Origin: Pseudomonadota bacterium
GTDB lineage: Bacteria; Pseudomonadota; Alphaproteobacteria; Sphingomonadales; Sphingomonadaceae
DNA length: 64,000 nucleotides
Assembly: GCA_029779535.1 (NCBI GenBank)
Contig: JAKPAG010000046.1
Location: forward strand, 1-64,000
Reading direction: 5' to 3'
The position numbers and the translations under genes were made by a program. Position 1 is the stretch's first letter. Every line of letters starts with the position of its first letter. The notes below the pieces were generated by a model that saw only the letters and a program-made list of their open reading frames with translations, ran no database searches and had not been told where the DNA came from. Shown here piece by piece: positions 26,976 through 35,505 of this stretch.

Positions 26976-28448
26976 ATGACCGCCACTGGCGACCTGATCC
27001 TGGTGCTTGATGCCGGCACCACTTCCACCCGCGCGATGGTGCTCGCCGCCGATGGGCGGATGCTGGCCGTAGCCCAGCAGGAACTGACCCAGTACTATCC
27101 TCAGCCCGGCTGGGTGGAACACGATGCGGCCGAAATATGGGAGCGCACCCTGGCCTGCGCGCGCGAAGCGGTGGGGCAGGTCGGCGGGGCTGGGCGGATC
27201 GCCGGGATCGGGATCACCAACCAGCGCGAAACTGTGGTCGCCTGGGACCGGGCGAGCGGCCAGCCGCTGCACCGCGCGCTGGTCTGGCAGGATCGCCGCA
27301 CCGCCGATTTCTGTGCCGGGCTGAAGAATGCCGGGCAGGAACCCGTGGTCCAGGCCGCCACCGGGCTGCTGCTCGATCCCTATTTTTCGGCCACCAAGAT
27401 GCGCTGGCTGGTCGATCACGTGCCCGATGTCGCCGCCGCCGCGCAGCGCGGCCAGTTGGCGCTGGGCACGGTCGAGGACTGGCTGGTCCACCAGCTGACC
27501 GGCGGGGCGCACGTGACTGATGCCAGCAATGCCAGCCGCACGCTGCTGCTCGCGCTGGACGGGGGGAGCTGGGACGAGGGGCTGTGCGACCTGTTCGGCG
27601 TGCCGCGCGCCGCGCTGGGTGACGTCGTCGACAATGCCGGGCATTTCGGCACCAGCCGGGCGGAATGGCTGGGCCGGGCGATCCCGATCACCGGCCTTGC
27701 CGGTGACCAGCAGAGCGCGACCGTGGGACAGGGCTGCCTCGCCCCCGGGCAGACCAAGGCAACCTATGGCACCGGCGCGTTCGTGCTGGCCAACATGGGC
27801 AGCGCCCTGCCGCGCTCGGGCCACCGCCTGCTGGGCACGGTGCTGTGCCAACTGGACGGGCAGCGGCAATATGCGCTGGAAGGATCGGTGTTCGTTGCCG
27901 GGAGCCTGATCAAGTGGCTGCGCGACAGCCTGGGCGTGATCGCCAGCGCGGCCGAGAGCGAGGCGCTGGCCCGCTCGGTCGAGGACAGCGGCGGGGTCAC
28001 GATCGTGCCGGCCTTGTCGGGCCTTGGCGCGCCGCACTGGCGGCCAGAGGCGCGCGGGGTGATCACCGGGATGAGCTTTGCCAGCAGCCGCGCCCACTTC
28101 GCCCGCGCCGCGCTGGAAGCCATGGCGATGCAGACCGCTGATCTGGCCCATGCCTTCGCGGCCGATGGGGCGCAGTGGCAGACCCTGCGGATCGACGGCG
28201 GAATGAGCGCCAACGACTGGATGGCGCAGGACCTCGCCGATGTGCTGCAAGTGCCGGTGGAACGCCCGGACTTCGTCGAAACCACCGCGCTGGGCGCGGC
28301 GATGCTGGCGGGCGTGGGGACAGGGCTGTTCGGCTCGCTGGACGAAGCCGCTCGAGCGATGCGCGGCCAGGTGCGCACCTTTGCCCCGGGCACTCCGCCG
28401 GGCGAGGAACGGCGCGCGGCCTGGGAGCGGGCGCTGGCTTCGACCTGA
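26976..28448 (+). CDS. glpK: Glycerol kinase GlpK
   Basis: A 490-residue FGGY-family kinase that makes glycerol-3-phosphate from glycerol. Visible are the ATP-binding DAGTTSTRAMV, the substrate-side NQRET and WQDRRT, ITGLAGDQQSATVGQ, ATYGTGAFVLANMG, LSGLGAPHWRPEARG and the C-terminal RIDGGMSANDWMAQ. The ATG follows a GGGGAGAG site. No glpF, glpD or regulator adjoins, so it stands alone. Confidence 0.95.
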   Translation: MTATGDLILVLDAGTTSTRAMVLAADGRMLAVAQQELTQYYPQPGWVEHDAAEIWERTLACAREAVGQVGGAGRIAGIGITNQRETVVAWDRASGQPLHRALVWQDRRTADFCAGLKNAGQEPVVQAATGLLLDPYFSATKMRWLVDHVPDVAAAAQRGQLALGTVEDWLVHQLTGGAHVTDASNASRTLLLALDGGSWDEGLCDLFGVPRAALGDVVDNAGHFGTSRAEWLGRAIPITGLAGDQQSATVGQGCLAPGQTKATYGTGAFVLANMGSALPRSGHRLLGTVLCQLDGQRQYALEGSVFVAGSLIKWLRDSLGVIASAAESEALARSVEDSGGVTIVPALSGLGAPHWRPEARGVITGMSFASSRAHFARAALEAMAMQTADLAHAFAADGAQWQTLRIDGGMSANDWMAQDLADVLQVPVERPDFVETTALGAAMLAGVGTGLFGSLDEAARAMRGQVRTFAPGTPPGEERRAAWERALAST

Positions 28449-28471
28449 GGCGCGCCGCGCCCTGGCGGGGG

Positions 28472-28933
28472 TCAGTTGCGGGCGTTCAGGCCCAGGCGCT
28501 GGCGCAGTGCGGCAATCGCGCTGGGGGCATTGGGGTCGCGCTCGCGCCAGCCGTTGTCGATCCGCTTCAACCGGGCATGGAAGCGCTCGGTCGCCTGGAC
28601 CAGTTCGCGCGTGGCGGCGGGCAGCAGCGCCAGGCGCTGCGGATCGCTGTCAGGGAAATCGGCCAGCTTGCCATAGCGGCGCAGCTGGAACTCGCTCAGC
28701 TCGCCCATGAAGAAGGCCCGGTGATTGAGCAGCCAGGCGACCGCGTGCATCATCCGCGTGGTGGTGCGTAGCGCCTCGCACGACAGGGCAATGCGGGCTT
28801 CGTCCTCCTCGGCGGCGGTATCGTCGATCCGCCCGGACAGAGCAAAGGTCACCCGCACTTCGTCCGACAGGACCAGCGCTTCGCAGTAGAGGCCTTCGAT
28901 GATCCTCGGGTTGATGCTGGCAGGTTTGCCCAT
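28472..28933 (-). CDS. DUF1465 family protein
   Basis: A 153-residue, largely helical protein matching DUF1465, an alphaproteobacterial family reported near cell-cycle regulation genes. Typical segments are INPRIIEGLYCEALVLSDEVR, a mid-protein TTRMMHAVAWLLNHRAFFMGE and a C-terminal RLKRIDNGWRERDP. The ATG at 28933 begins the conserved part; the longer upstream frame is repeat sequence and not coding. Its precise role is unknown. Confidence 0.85.
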   Translation of the reverse strand: MGKPASINPRIIEGLYCEALVLSDEVRVTFALSGRIDDTAAEEDEARIALSCEALRTTTRMMHAVAWLLNHRAFFMGELSEFQLRRYGKLADFPDSDPQRLALLPAATRELVQATERFHARLKRIDNGWRERDPNAPSAIAALRQRLGLNARN

Positions 28934-28941
28934 GGGTCGAT

Positions 28942-28971
28942 GCGATAGGCACGGGACGGGCGCTCTGCCAA
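28942..28971 (-). promoter_or_regulatory. Candidate sigma-70-like promoter for the DUF1465 gene
   Basis: Read on the minus strand, TTGGCA (28966-28971) and TATCGC (28942-28947) are separated by 18 nt, close to a housekeeping-type promoter, and lie just upstream of the DUF1465 start. It follows directly after repeat copy D1. This is a motif match only. Confidence 0.35.
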
Positions 28972-29023
28972 CTGCGCGGACCCTAGTTGCGCACACCATT
29001 TTGGGACTGTCCCGCGCGGGGAC

Positions 29024-29195
29024 GGTTCCTTCCGCCTCACGGCGGTGCAGAAGGGCCATCCGGCCCTTCCTTGCAACACCAGCCCGCTCCCCCGGCCCAA
29101 CCACGCGTTCAAGGTACCCTGTGGGTGGTTGGGCCGGGGGAGCGGGCTGGTGTTGCAAGCCCTTCGCGGAGGCGAAGGGCGCACCAAACAAGGAA
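29024..29195 (-). repeat. Three-hairpin repeat, copy D1, with 35-bp inverted-repeat insert
   Basis: Read on the minus strand: hairpin 1 GCCCTTCGC/GCGAAGGGC with loop CTCC (29159-29180), then a long hairpin of two perfect 35-nt arms (29070-29104 and 29125-29159) around a 20-nt loop, then hairpin 2 with loop GGAT (29050-29070) and hairpin 3 CCGCC/GGCGG with loop GTGA (29032-29045). In copy B the long hairpin is replaced by a short single-arm sequence. The 28934-29279 stretch holds this, the candidate promoter and copy D2; I see no gene there. Confidence 0.75.
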
Positions 29196-29198
29196 TCT

Positions 29199-29277
29199 AC
29201 CCTGGGGAGCGGGCTGGCGAGGCCAGGAAAAGCCGGATGGCTTTTTCCGCACCGGCGCAAGCCGGACAAGGACTCCA
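29199..29277 (+). repeat. Three-hairpin repeat, copy D2 (hairpins 2 and 3 only)
   Basis: Hairpin 2 is GGAAAAGCC with loop GGAT and one extra T in the 3' arm (29226-29248). Hairpin 3 is CCGGC/GCCGG with loop GCAA (29252-29265). It ends GGACTCC just before the stop codon of the DUF465 gene. It is oriented opposite to D1. Confidence 0.7.
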
Positions 29278-29279
29278 AC

Positions 29280-29477
29280 TCAGGCGATGATATCCGGGAT
29301 CAGGTAATCCTCGATCAGCGCGATCTGGTCCTTCAGTTTCAGCTTGCGCTTCTTCAGCCGGGCGATCTGTAACTGGTCGATGCTGCCCGCGGCGCTCAGC
29401 GCGTCGATCGCCGCGTCCAGGTCGCGGTGTTCGACGCGCAGCACTTCCAGCCGCTTGCGCATTTCATCTTCGGTCAC
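29280..29477 (-). CDS. YdcH/DUF465 family small protein
   Basis: A 65-residue, charged, helical protein of the DUF465/YdcH family. The hallmark C-terminal LKKRKLKLKDQIALIEDYL is present; the middle predicts a coiled coil. The GTG at 29477 is chosen because AGGAGG lies at good distance; an ATG at 29462 is an alternative. Its function is not established in the family. A second paralogue sits divergently 219 nt away. Confidence 0.8.
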   Translation of the reverse strand: MTEDEMRKRLEVLRVEHRDLDAAIDALSAAGSIDQLQIARLKKRKLKLKDQIALIEDYLIPDIIA

Positions 29478-29569
29478 GCGGCCTCCTGGCAAGCACCCAG
29501 ATTACGGATTCGCACCTGCGCCCAGTCCGGCTGATCGCGCCGGGGAATCATCCTGTCGCAGGGCAATAC

Positions 29570-29598
29570 GAACACGCTTCGCAAGATAGGCTTAATAT
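29570..29598 (+). promoter_or_regulatory. Possible promoter for the second DUF465 gene
   Basis: TAATAT at 29593-29598 resembles a -10 element; the -35 region near 29570-29575 is weak. A 5-nt GCAAG/CTTGC inverted repeat flanks the -10-like box. It lies ~100 nt upstream of the 29697 ATG, in the divergent gap between the two DUF465 genes. Confidence 0.25.
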
Positions 29599-29696
29599 GC
29601 TTGCATGACAATCGCAGCGACCCCCTGGCGGGTTCCGAGTCGGTCCCGTCTGGCGGTTCTGCCAGCCCCTGAGGCTATGACGAAGGAGACAGTCCG

Positions 29697-29852
29697 ATGG
29701 AACAGTCGCATGTCAGTGCATTGCAGCTCAAGCACGCCGGGATCGAACGTCAGATCCAGCAGGAAATGAGCCGCCCCTCGCCTGACCTCGCGATGATCCA
29801 GTCGCTCAAGAAGCGAAAGCTCAGGATCAAGGAAGAGATCGAGCACATCTAG
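29697..29852 (+). CDS. Second YdcH/DUF465 small protein (51 aa)
   Basis: A 51-residue protein with the same C-terminal SLKKRKLRIKEEIEHI signature as the neighbouring DUF465 protein. The ATG follows GAAGGAGAC at good spacing. It is divergent from its paralogue and upstream of ptsP. The coding start and signature make it very likely a real gene. The function is unknown. Confidence 0.8.
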   Translation: MEQSHVSALQLKHAGIERQIQQEMSRPSPDLAMIQSLKKRKLRIKEEIEHI

Positions 29853-29862
29853 CCCGATCTGG

Positions 29863-29926
29863 CGAGAGCCGGGCCGCCGCTGCCGGTCGGCGCGGCTGTC
29901 CGGCAGCGTCCCTTGCGCCGCTCTCG
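29863..29926 (+). terminator. Nested stem-loop after the DUF465 gene
   Basis: An outer CGAGAGC/GCTCTCG pair (29863-29869, 29920-29926) encloses a perfect CGCTGCCGG/CCGGCAGCG stem (29878-29886, 29900-29908). It starts 10 nt after the DUF465 stop codon. No T-run follows, so it may be a weak terminator, an mRNA-stabilising structure, or part of the ptsP leader. Confidence 0.4.
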
Positions 29927-30002
29927 TCAATGACAATCTGCCAGCGATAAATTCGTATCCGGGCGCGTTTGCAAGCGCGGCGCATTGGTTTAGGCTGCCT
30001 GC

Positions 30003-32282
30003 ATGACCGTAACCAGCGCCGTTTCCGCCGCCCGGACGATCCTGACTCGCCTGCACGATGTCATGGCTTCGCGCAGCCATGCCCAGGCCAAGCTCAACCA
30101 GGTGGTCGAAATCATCGGCGAGGGGCTGGATAGCGAAGTCTGCTCGATCTACCTGCTGCGCGAAGGGATGCTTGAACTGTTCGCCACCAAGGGGCTAGCG
30201 CAGGAAGCGGTCCACGTCACCCGCATGGCAATCGGCGAAGGGCTGGTCGGCACGATCGCCGGTAATGTCGAAATGCTCAACCTGGCCGAGGCAACGGCCC
30301 ACCCGGACTTTTCCTATCGCCCCGAAACGGGTGAGGACAAGTTCCACTCCTTCGCCGGGGTGCCGATCGTGCGGCGCGAACGCTCGGTCGGGGTGCTGTG
30401 TGTCCAGCACGTCGATCCGCGCCGCTACGAAGAAGTCGAGATCGAGGCGCTGCAGACCGTGGCCATGGTGCTGGCGGAACTGATTGCCAATGCCGAACTG
30501 GTCGATGAGGAAGACGTTGCCAGCCTGTCGCCACAGCTCAGCGGTCCGCAGCGGCTGACCGGGCTGAGCCTGGTGAAGGGGCTGGCGGTGGGCACGGCGG
30601 TGTTCCACCAGCCGCGCATCACGATCGAACACGTCATGGCCGAGGACCGCGACGCCGAATTGCAGCGCGTATACCTGGCCTTCGACAAGATGCGCGAACA
30701 GATCGACCGGATGGCCAGCCAGGCCGAATTCGGCGTGGGGGGCGAGCACGAGGAGGTGCTCGAGACCTACCGCATGTTCGCCTATGACGAAGGCTGGAGC
30801 CGCCGGATCATCGAGGCGATCGACAGCGGCCTGACCGCCGAGGCCGCCATCGAGCGTGTCCAGCAGCGCACTCGCATGCGCATGCGCCAGATCGACGATC
30901 CGCTGCTGGCGGACCGGATGCACGATCTTGAGGATCTGTCGAACCGCCTGCTGCGGATCGTTTCGGGCCAGATGGGCACGGCGGCCAGCATGGGGCTGCG
31001 CGGCGACACGATCCTGGTCGCGCGCAACCTGGGCCCGGCCGAACTGCTGGAATACGACAAGCGCCGTCTCAAGGGCGTGCTGCTCGAAGAAGGCTCGCTG
31101 ACGGCCCACGTGGTGATCGTGGCGCGGGCGATGGGGATTCCGGTGCTCGGCCGCCTGCGCTCGCTGCGCGGGACCGTGCGCGATGGAGATCAGTTGCTGC
31201 TCGACGGCGACCAGGGCAACGTCACCGTGCGCCCGCTGCCGGCCATGGCTGAAGCCTTCGAAGCGCGCTTCGCCAAGAGCAAGGAGCGCCAGGCCGCCTA
31301 TGCCGCGCTGCGCGATGTCGAACCCTTCACCCGCGATGGCACCCGCATCACCGTGATGATGAACGCGGGGCTGCGCGACGACATGCCCAACCTGTCGCTG
31401 ACCGGGGCCGACGGAGTGGGGCTGTTCCGCACTGAATTCCAGTTCCTGGTTTCCGCCACCTTGCCGGCGCGCGAACGCCAGACCCGGCTGTACCGCGACG
31501 TGCTCGACGCCGCCGGGGACAAGCCGGTGGTGTTCCGCACGGTCGACATTGGCGGCGACAAGGTCCTGCCCTATCTGCGCCACAACGACGGCGAGACCGA
31601 GGAAAACCCCGCGATGGGCTGGCGCGCGCTGCGCGTGGCGCTGGAACGCGACGGGCTGCTCAAGGTCCAGGCCCGCGCGCTGCTCGAGGCGGCGGCTGGG
31701 CGCACGCTCAACGTGATGTTCCCGATGGTGTCGGAACCCTGGGAATTCGATGCCGCGCGCGAGGTGTTCGAAAGCCAGCGCCGGTTCCTCAAAGGCCAGA
31801 AGAAGCTGCTGCCCGAAGCGATCCGCTATGGCGCGATGCTCGAAGTGCCGGCGCTGGCCGAACAGCTGGACCTGATCGCCCCGCGCCTCTCGTTCCTGTC
31901 GATCGGCACCAACGACCTGACCCAGTTCCTGTTCGCGGCGGACCGGTCGCATCCCAAGCTGGCGGAACGCTATGACTGGCTGTCGACCGCGATCATGCGG
32001 TTCCTCAAGCGGGTCCAGCTGGGGCTGGCCGGGCACAATGTTGACCTGACCGTCTGCGGCGAAATGGGCGGCCGCCGGCTCGAGGCGCTGGCCCTGCTGG
32101 GGATCGGCATCCACCGCCTGTCGATCACGCCGGCCTCGGTCGGGCCGATCAAGGAACTGGTCCGCAAGGTCGACCTGGCCGAGATTTCTGCGGCGATGAA
32201 CGGCTGGCTGTCGGCCCCGCCGCCGAACCTGCGCGAAGCGCTGACAGCCTGGGCACAGGCGCGCGGGATCGACATCGAATAG
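30003..32282 (+). CDS. ptsP: Phosphoenolpyruvate-protein phosphotransferase, nitrogen PTS enzyme I (EI-Ntr, PtsP)
   Basis: The 759-residue protein has a GAF domain (~20-165), the PEP-utilising N-terminal domain, the phosphohistidine in GSLTAHVVIVARAMG (His near residue 369) and the C-terminal PEP-binding barrel with LFRTEFQFL, MFPMVSEPWE, SIGTNDLTQFLFA and VCGEMGGR. In the family it passes phosphate to NPr and EIIA-Ntr, a regulatory relay rather than sugar uptake. The length and domain order match E. coli PtsP. NPr and EIIA-Ntr are not in the window. The start lacks a strong ribosome-binding site. Confidence 0.96.
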   Translation: MTVTSAVSAARTILTRLHDVMASRSHAQAKLNQVVEIIGEGLDSEVCSIYLLREGMLELFATKGLAQEAVHVTRMAIGEGLVGTIAGNVEMLNLAEATAHPDFSYRPETGEDKFHSFAGVPIVRRERSVGVLCVQHVDPRRYEEVEIEALQTVAMVLAELIANAELVDEEDVASLSPQLSGPQRLTGLSLVKGLAVGTAVFHQPRITIEHVMAEDRDAELQRVYLAFDKMREQIDRMASQAEFGVGGEHEEVLETYRMFAYDEGWSRRIIEAIDSGLTAEAAIERVQQRTRMRMRQIDDPLLADRMHDLEDLSNRLLRIVSGQMGTAASMGLRGDTILVARNLGPAELLEYDKRRLKGVLLEEGSLTAHVVIVARAMGIPVLGRLRSLRGTVRDGDQLLLDGDQGNVTVRPLPAMAEAFEARFAKSKERQAAYAALRDVEPFTRDGTRITVMMNAGLRDDMPNLSLTGADGVGLFRTEFQFLVSATLPARERQTRLYRDVLDAAGDKPVVFRTVDIGGDKVLPYLRHNDGETEENPAMGWRALRVALERDGLLKVQARALLEAAAGRTLNVMFPMVSEPWEFDAAREVFESQRRFLKGQKKLLPEAIRYGAMLEVPALAEQLDLIAPRLSFLSIGTNDLTQFLFAADRSHPKLAERYDWLSTAIMRFLKRVQLGLAGHNVDLTVCGEMGGRRLEALALLGIGIHRLSITPASVGPIKELVRKVDLAEISAAMNGWLSAPPPNLREALTAWAQARGIDIE

Positions 32283-32440
32283 CGCCCCGGCGACCGGGGT
32301 TTCACCGGCTTGTCACGTTTGCCGGGCATCCTGTCGAACAGGGCTAGGTGGTCTTACGGAATCACCGTTGACTTTGCAGGGTAAACCGGGTTCCTGCCGG
32401 TCGCGCAGAATAGCCTTTGGGCAACTCATTCGGGGTCGGA

Positions 32441-33400
32441 ATGTCGGACGAACAGGTCGCGGAAGCTGAGCTCCCGCTGGATAGTGCGGGCACCAGGCTG
32501 GTCCGTGCCCGAGAAGCAGCGGGGCTGACCCGCGCCCAGGTGGCGGCCGCCACCCGCATTCCCGAACGGCACCTTCTGGCGATCGAACAGGGCGATTATG
32601 CCGCGCTGCCGGCGCGCACCTATGCGGTGGGCTTTTCGCGCAGCTATGCCAAGGCGGTTGGCGCGAACGACGCCGAGATCGTCGCGGCGGTGCGCGCCGA
32701 CCTGGCCGTGGCCGAGCCCGAGCCGACCCGCCGCCAGGTCCAGACCTTTGAACCAGGCGATCCCGCCCGCGTGCCCAGTGCGCGCTTCGCCTGGCTGGCG
32801 GCCCTTGCCGCGCTGGTGGTGATAGTGGCGGGCTTCGCCTTCTGGCGCAGCTACTATGCCCCGGGCGGCGAGCTGCCCTCGATCCTGCCGGCCGAAACCC
32901 CGGTGCCTGCTCCAGCGGCTGCGGCCCCGGCTCCGGCGGTGCCCGCACCCAGCGGGCCGGTGGTGTTCACGGCGCTGCAGCAGGGGGTGTGGGTCAAGTT
33001 CTATGACGGCGCGGGCAACCAGTTGCTGCAAAAGGAGCTGGCCCAGGGCGAAAGCTATACCGTCCCGGCCGACCTGCCCGAAGTGAAGCTGTGGACCGCG
33101 CGGCCCGATCAGCTGGCGATCACCATCGGCGGGCAGCCGGTGCCCAAGCTGGCCGATCAGCAGCGCACGGTGAAGGATGTATCGGTGACCGCTGCGGCCC
33201 TGCTATCCCGCGCTGCCCCCCAGGCAGCCGCATCCCAGCCCGCAGCCGCCGCGCCGGTTCAGCCCGATACCGCACCGCGCCCACGCGTTCGGCCCGCGCC
33301 CCGGGCCGAACGCAGCGCGCCGGCGGCGCCCGCCAGCCCGATCGTCGCCCCGGTCGAGGCCGTGCCGACCGCTCCGGCGCCCGCGCCTGCCGCGACCTGA
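32441..33400 (+). CDS. RodZ-like helix-turn-helix membrane protein (DUF4115)
   Basis: A 319-residue bitopic protein. Residues ~18-80 form an Xre-type HTH (LVRAREAAGLTRAQVAAATRIPERHLLAIEQGDYAALPA). A single membrane helix follows near 108-128, then an Ala/Pro linker, a periplasmic DUF4115 beta domain (~180-250) and a long low-complexity Ala/Pro/Arg tail. RodZ organises MreB and cell shape, but many such proteins are only RodZ-like. The ATG at 32441 follows GGGGTCGGA; the earlier TTG is less likely. It precedes the CpoB-like gene by 142 nt. Confidence 0.82.
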   Translation: MSDEQVAEAELPLDSAGTRLVRAREAAGLTRAQVAAATRIPERHLLAIEQGDYAALPARTYAVGFSRSYAKAVGANDAEIVAAVRADLAVAEPEPTRRQVQTFEPGDPARVPSARFAWLAALAALVVIVAGFAFWRSYYAPGGELPSILPAETPVPAPAAAAPAPAVPAPSGPVVFTALQQGVWVKFYDGAGNQLLQKELAQGESYTVPADLPEVKLWTARPDQLAITIGGQPVPKLADQQRTVKDVSVTAAALLSRAAPQAAASQPAAAAPVQPDTAPRPRVRPAPRAERSAPAAPASPIVAPVEAVPTAPAPAPAAT

Positions 33401-33542
33401 CGGAAAGCCTGCGCAAAAGCGGCGCCGGGTGGCTCGACATGGCGGCCGGGCTGCGGCATGGCTTTGCGCGCAATGGTTAATCCCCGGTTCGAGTGCTGCG
33501 GTGCAGCCTGGCCCGGCAGGTTCACTTGGACGGACAGACACG

Positions 33543-34556
33543 ATGAACAAGCCCTCCTTCTCCAAGCGTCCAGCGCTGCTGGCGCTGGTCCTTGCCCTGG
33601 CGGCGCCTGCCGGGCCGGCCATCGCGCAAAGCGCGGGCGATGCGGCGGCGGCCGAAACCCGGCTGCGCAAGCTCGAAGCGGAAATCGCCGCCTTGCAGCG
33701 CCAGGTGTTCCCGGGTGGGGACGGCAAGTATTTCGCCCCGCTGGTTCAGTCCGGCGCAACCGATGGCAAGACCCCTGGCACGCCTGCCAGCACGCCGGTC
33801 AGCGACCTGCTGGTGCGTATGGACGCGGTCGAAGCGCAGCTGGCGCGGCTGACCTCGCAGCAGGAAGTGACCACCAACAAGCTGGCCCAGCTTGAAGCGA
33901 AGGTCACCGCGCTTACCCCGCCGCCCGCTGCGCCCGCGCCGGCTGCGGCTGGCGATAATGGCGCCGTGACCGCCGGCAACCTTGGCGCGATGACCGGCGG
34001 GGCCGCCGGGCCCAAGCCGGCCGCGCCCACGCCCGCCGTTGCCGTGGCTCCGGAGGCCGCCGCGCCCAAGCCGGCGGCAGCCGCGCCCGCACCCGCGCCC
34101 AAACCGGTTACGCCCTCGGCCCAGCGGCTTGCCGCGGTCAAGGCGGTTGAAAAGCCCGCTACGGCCGATCCGGCCGACGACGAATATTCCTATGGCTTCC
34201 GCCTGTGGGAGAAGAAGTTCTACCCCGAAGCCCAGCAGCAGCTGAAGCTGTACCTGCAGAAGTATCCCAAGCACGGCCGGGTCAGCTATGCCCGCAACCT
34301 GCTGGGCCGCGCCTATCTGGATGAAGGCAACCCGCGCGAGGCGGCGAGCTGGTTCCTGCAGAACTACCAGGCGAACAAGAAGGGCGACCGTGCCCCCGAC
34401 AGCCTGCTGTTCCTGGCCGAATCGATGCGCCAGCTGAAGGACAGCACCCGCGCCTGCGTGGCGCTTGCCCAGTTCGCGGATGACTATGCCGCCGAAGCGA
34501 GTGGGCGGCTCAAGAGCCAGTACGATGCCACCAAGGCCGGGGTTAAGTGCAATTGA
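33543..34556 (+). CDS. CpoB/YbgF-like periplasmic TPR protein
   Basis: The 337-residue protein has a signal peptide ending in PAIAQS, a helical trimer-forming stretch (AETRLRKLEAEIAALQRQVF), a second coiled coil, an Ala/Pro-rich linker (~140-215) and C-terminal TPR repeats (YSYGFRLWEKKFYPEAQQQLKLYL onward). CpoB links the Tol-Pal system to peptidoglycan synthesis. In many alphaproteobacteria the order is pal-ybgF-tilS, and here tilS follows directly, although pal is absent from the window. The C-terminus overlaps the tilS start. Confidence 0.85.
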   Translation: MNKPSFSKRPALLALVLALAAPAGPAIAQSAGDAAAAETRLRKLEAEIAALQRQVFPGGDGKYFAPLVQSGATDGKTPGTPASTPVSDLLVRMDAVEAQLARLTSQQEVTTNKLAQLEAKVTALTPPPAAPAPAAAGDNGAVTAGNLGAMTGGAAGPKPAAPTPAVAVAPEAAAPKPAAAAPAPAPKPVTPSAQRLAAVKAVEKPATADPADDEYSYGFRLWEKKFYPEAQQQLKLYLQKYPKHGRVSYARNLLGRAYLDEGNPREAASWFLQNYQANKKGDRAPDSLLFLAESMRQLKDSTRACVALAQFADDYAAEASGRLKSQYDATKAGVKCN

Positions 34557-35505
34557 CGCGCGGCCCGCGCCGGACCTGATCGCGCGTTTCACTGCCGATC
34601 TGGCCGCGCTGTGGCCGGGCGGCGGTACCCTGGCGCTGGCCGTCTCAGGCGGGCCGGACAGTTTGGCCCTGCTCCTGCTGGCCCATGCAGCACTGCCAGG
34701 CGGCGTCGCGGCGGCTACGGTCGATCACGGTCTGCGGCCCGAGGCGCGCGCGGAAGCGGACATGGTGGCCGCGCTGTGCGCCCGGCTGGGCGTGGCCCAC
34801 GCGGTCCTGCCAGTCAGCGTCGACAGCGGCAATTTGCAGGCCGAGGCGCGCGCCGCGCGCTATGCCGCTCTGGCCGGATGGATGGCCGATCAGGGCCACG
34901 CCGCGCTGGCCACGGCGCACCACGCTGACGACCAGGCCGAAACGCTGCTCGCCCGGCTTAACCGCGGCAGCGGAGTGGCCGGGCTGGCCGGCGTGCGTGC
35001 GCGCGGGGTGGTGCCCGGCACTCGCCTGCCATTACTGCGCCCGCTGCTCGGCTGGCGGCGGGCCGAACTTGGCGCGCTGGTCGAAGCGGCGGGGATCACG
35101 GCGGCGCAGGATCCGTCCAATCACGACGATCGGTTCGACCGGGTGCGGCTGCGCCAGGCGCTTGCCCGGTCGGACTGGATCGACGTGCCGGCGTTGGCGC
35201 AGAGCGCGGCGCACCTTGCCGATGCCGATGCCGCGCTGGACTGGGCAGCGCAGCGCGAATGGACCGAACGGGTGGAACGCGCGCCGCTGGGGCTGACCTA
35301 TCGCCCGCAGGCCCCGCGCGCCGTGGCGCTCCGCGTCCTGGCGCGGATCGTGACCGAGCTCGACGGAACCGGGCCGCGCGGCAGCCAGGTGGCGCGCCTG
35401 TTCGACACGCTGCTGGCGCGCCAGCCGATGTCAATCGGCAGCCTGGTGGCCCGCGCCATGCCCGGCGGCTGGGAGTTTACCCGCGCGCCCAGGCGGCGCA
35501 GCTAG
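34525..35505 (+). CDS. tilS: tRNA(Ile)-lysidine synthetase TilS
   Basis: The 326-residue N-type ATP pyrophosphatase modifies C34 of tRNA-Ile(CAU) to lysidine so that it reads AUA. It shows the P-loop LAVSGGPDSLALLLL (~38-46), VDHGLRPEA, the ATAHHADDQAETLLARL metal region, and a DPSNHDDRFDRVRLR segment. The shorter length resembles alphaproteobacterial TilS without the full C-terminal domain. The ATG at 34525 overlaps the cpoB-like 3' end by 32 nt; the exact start is uncertain. It converges with the next gene, their stop codons sharing CTAG. Confidence 0.92.
   Translation: MPPRPGLSAIDARPAPDLIARFTADLAALWPGGGTLALAVSGGPDSLALLLLAHAALPGGVAAATVDHGLRPEARAEADMVAALCARLGVAHAVLPVSVDSGNLQAEARAARYAALAGWMADQGHAALATAHHADDQAETLLARLNRGSGVAGLAGVRARGVVPGTRLPLLRPLLGWRRAELGALVEAAGITAAQDPSNHDDRFDRVRLRQALARSDWIDVPALAQSAAHLADADAALDWAAQREWTERVERAPLGLTYRPQAPRAVALRVLARIVTELDGTGPRGSQVARLFDTLLARQPMSIGSLVARAMPGGWEFTRAPRRRS

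Noticed and set aside
26052..28448. A 798-codon open frame that would extend glpK upstream
   Set aside because: The extension is antisense to the MBL-hydrolase gene; glpK has a normal start with a ribosome-binding site at 26976.
28960..28995. A D-arm-like AGTTGGCAGAGC on the minus strand suggesting a tRNA
   Set aside because: It lacks anticodon and T-arms; the part matches a promoter -35 box better.
29605..29770. A short frame starting at 29605 that overlaps the second DUF465 gene out of frame
   Set aside because: It has no ribosome-binding site or known motif, while the DUF465 frame has both.
30195..32114. A 639-codon minus-strand frame
   Set aside because: It is antisense to ptsP, whose motifs are complete.
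33484..33500. A T-arm-like GGTTCGAGT sequence suggesting a tRNA
   Set aside because: No acceptor, D or anticodon stems can be folded around it.
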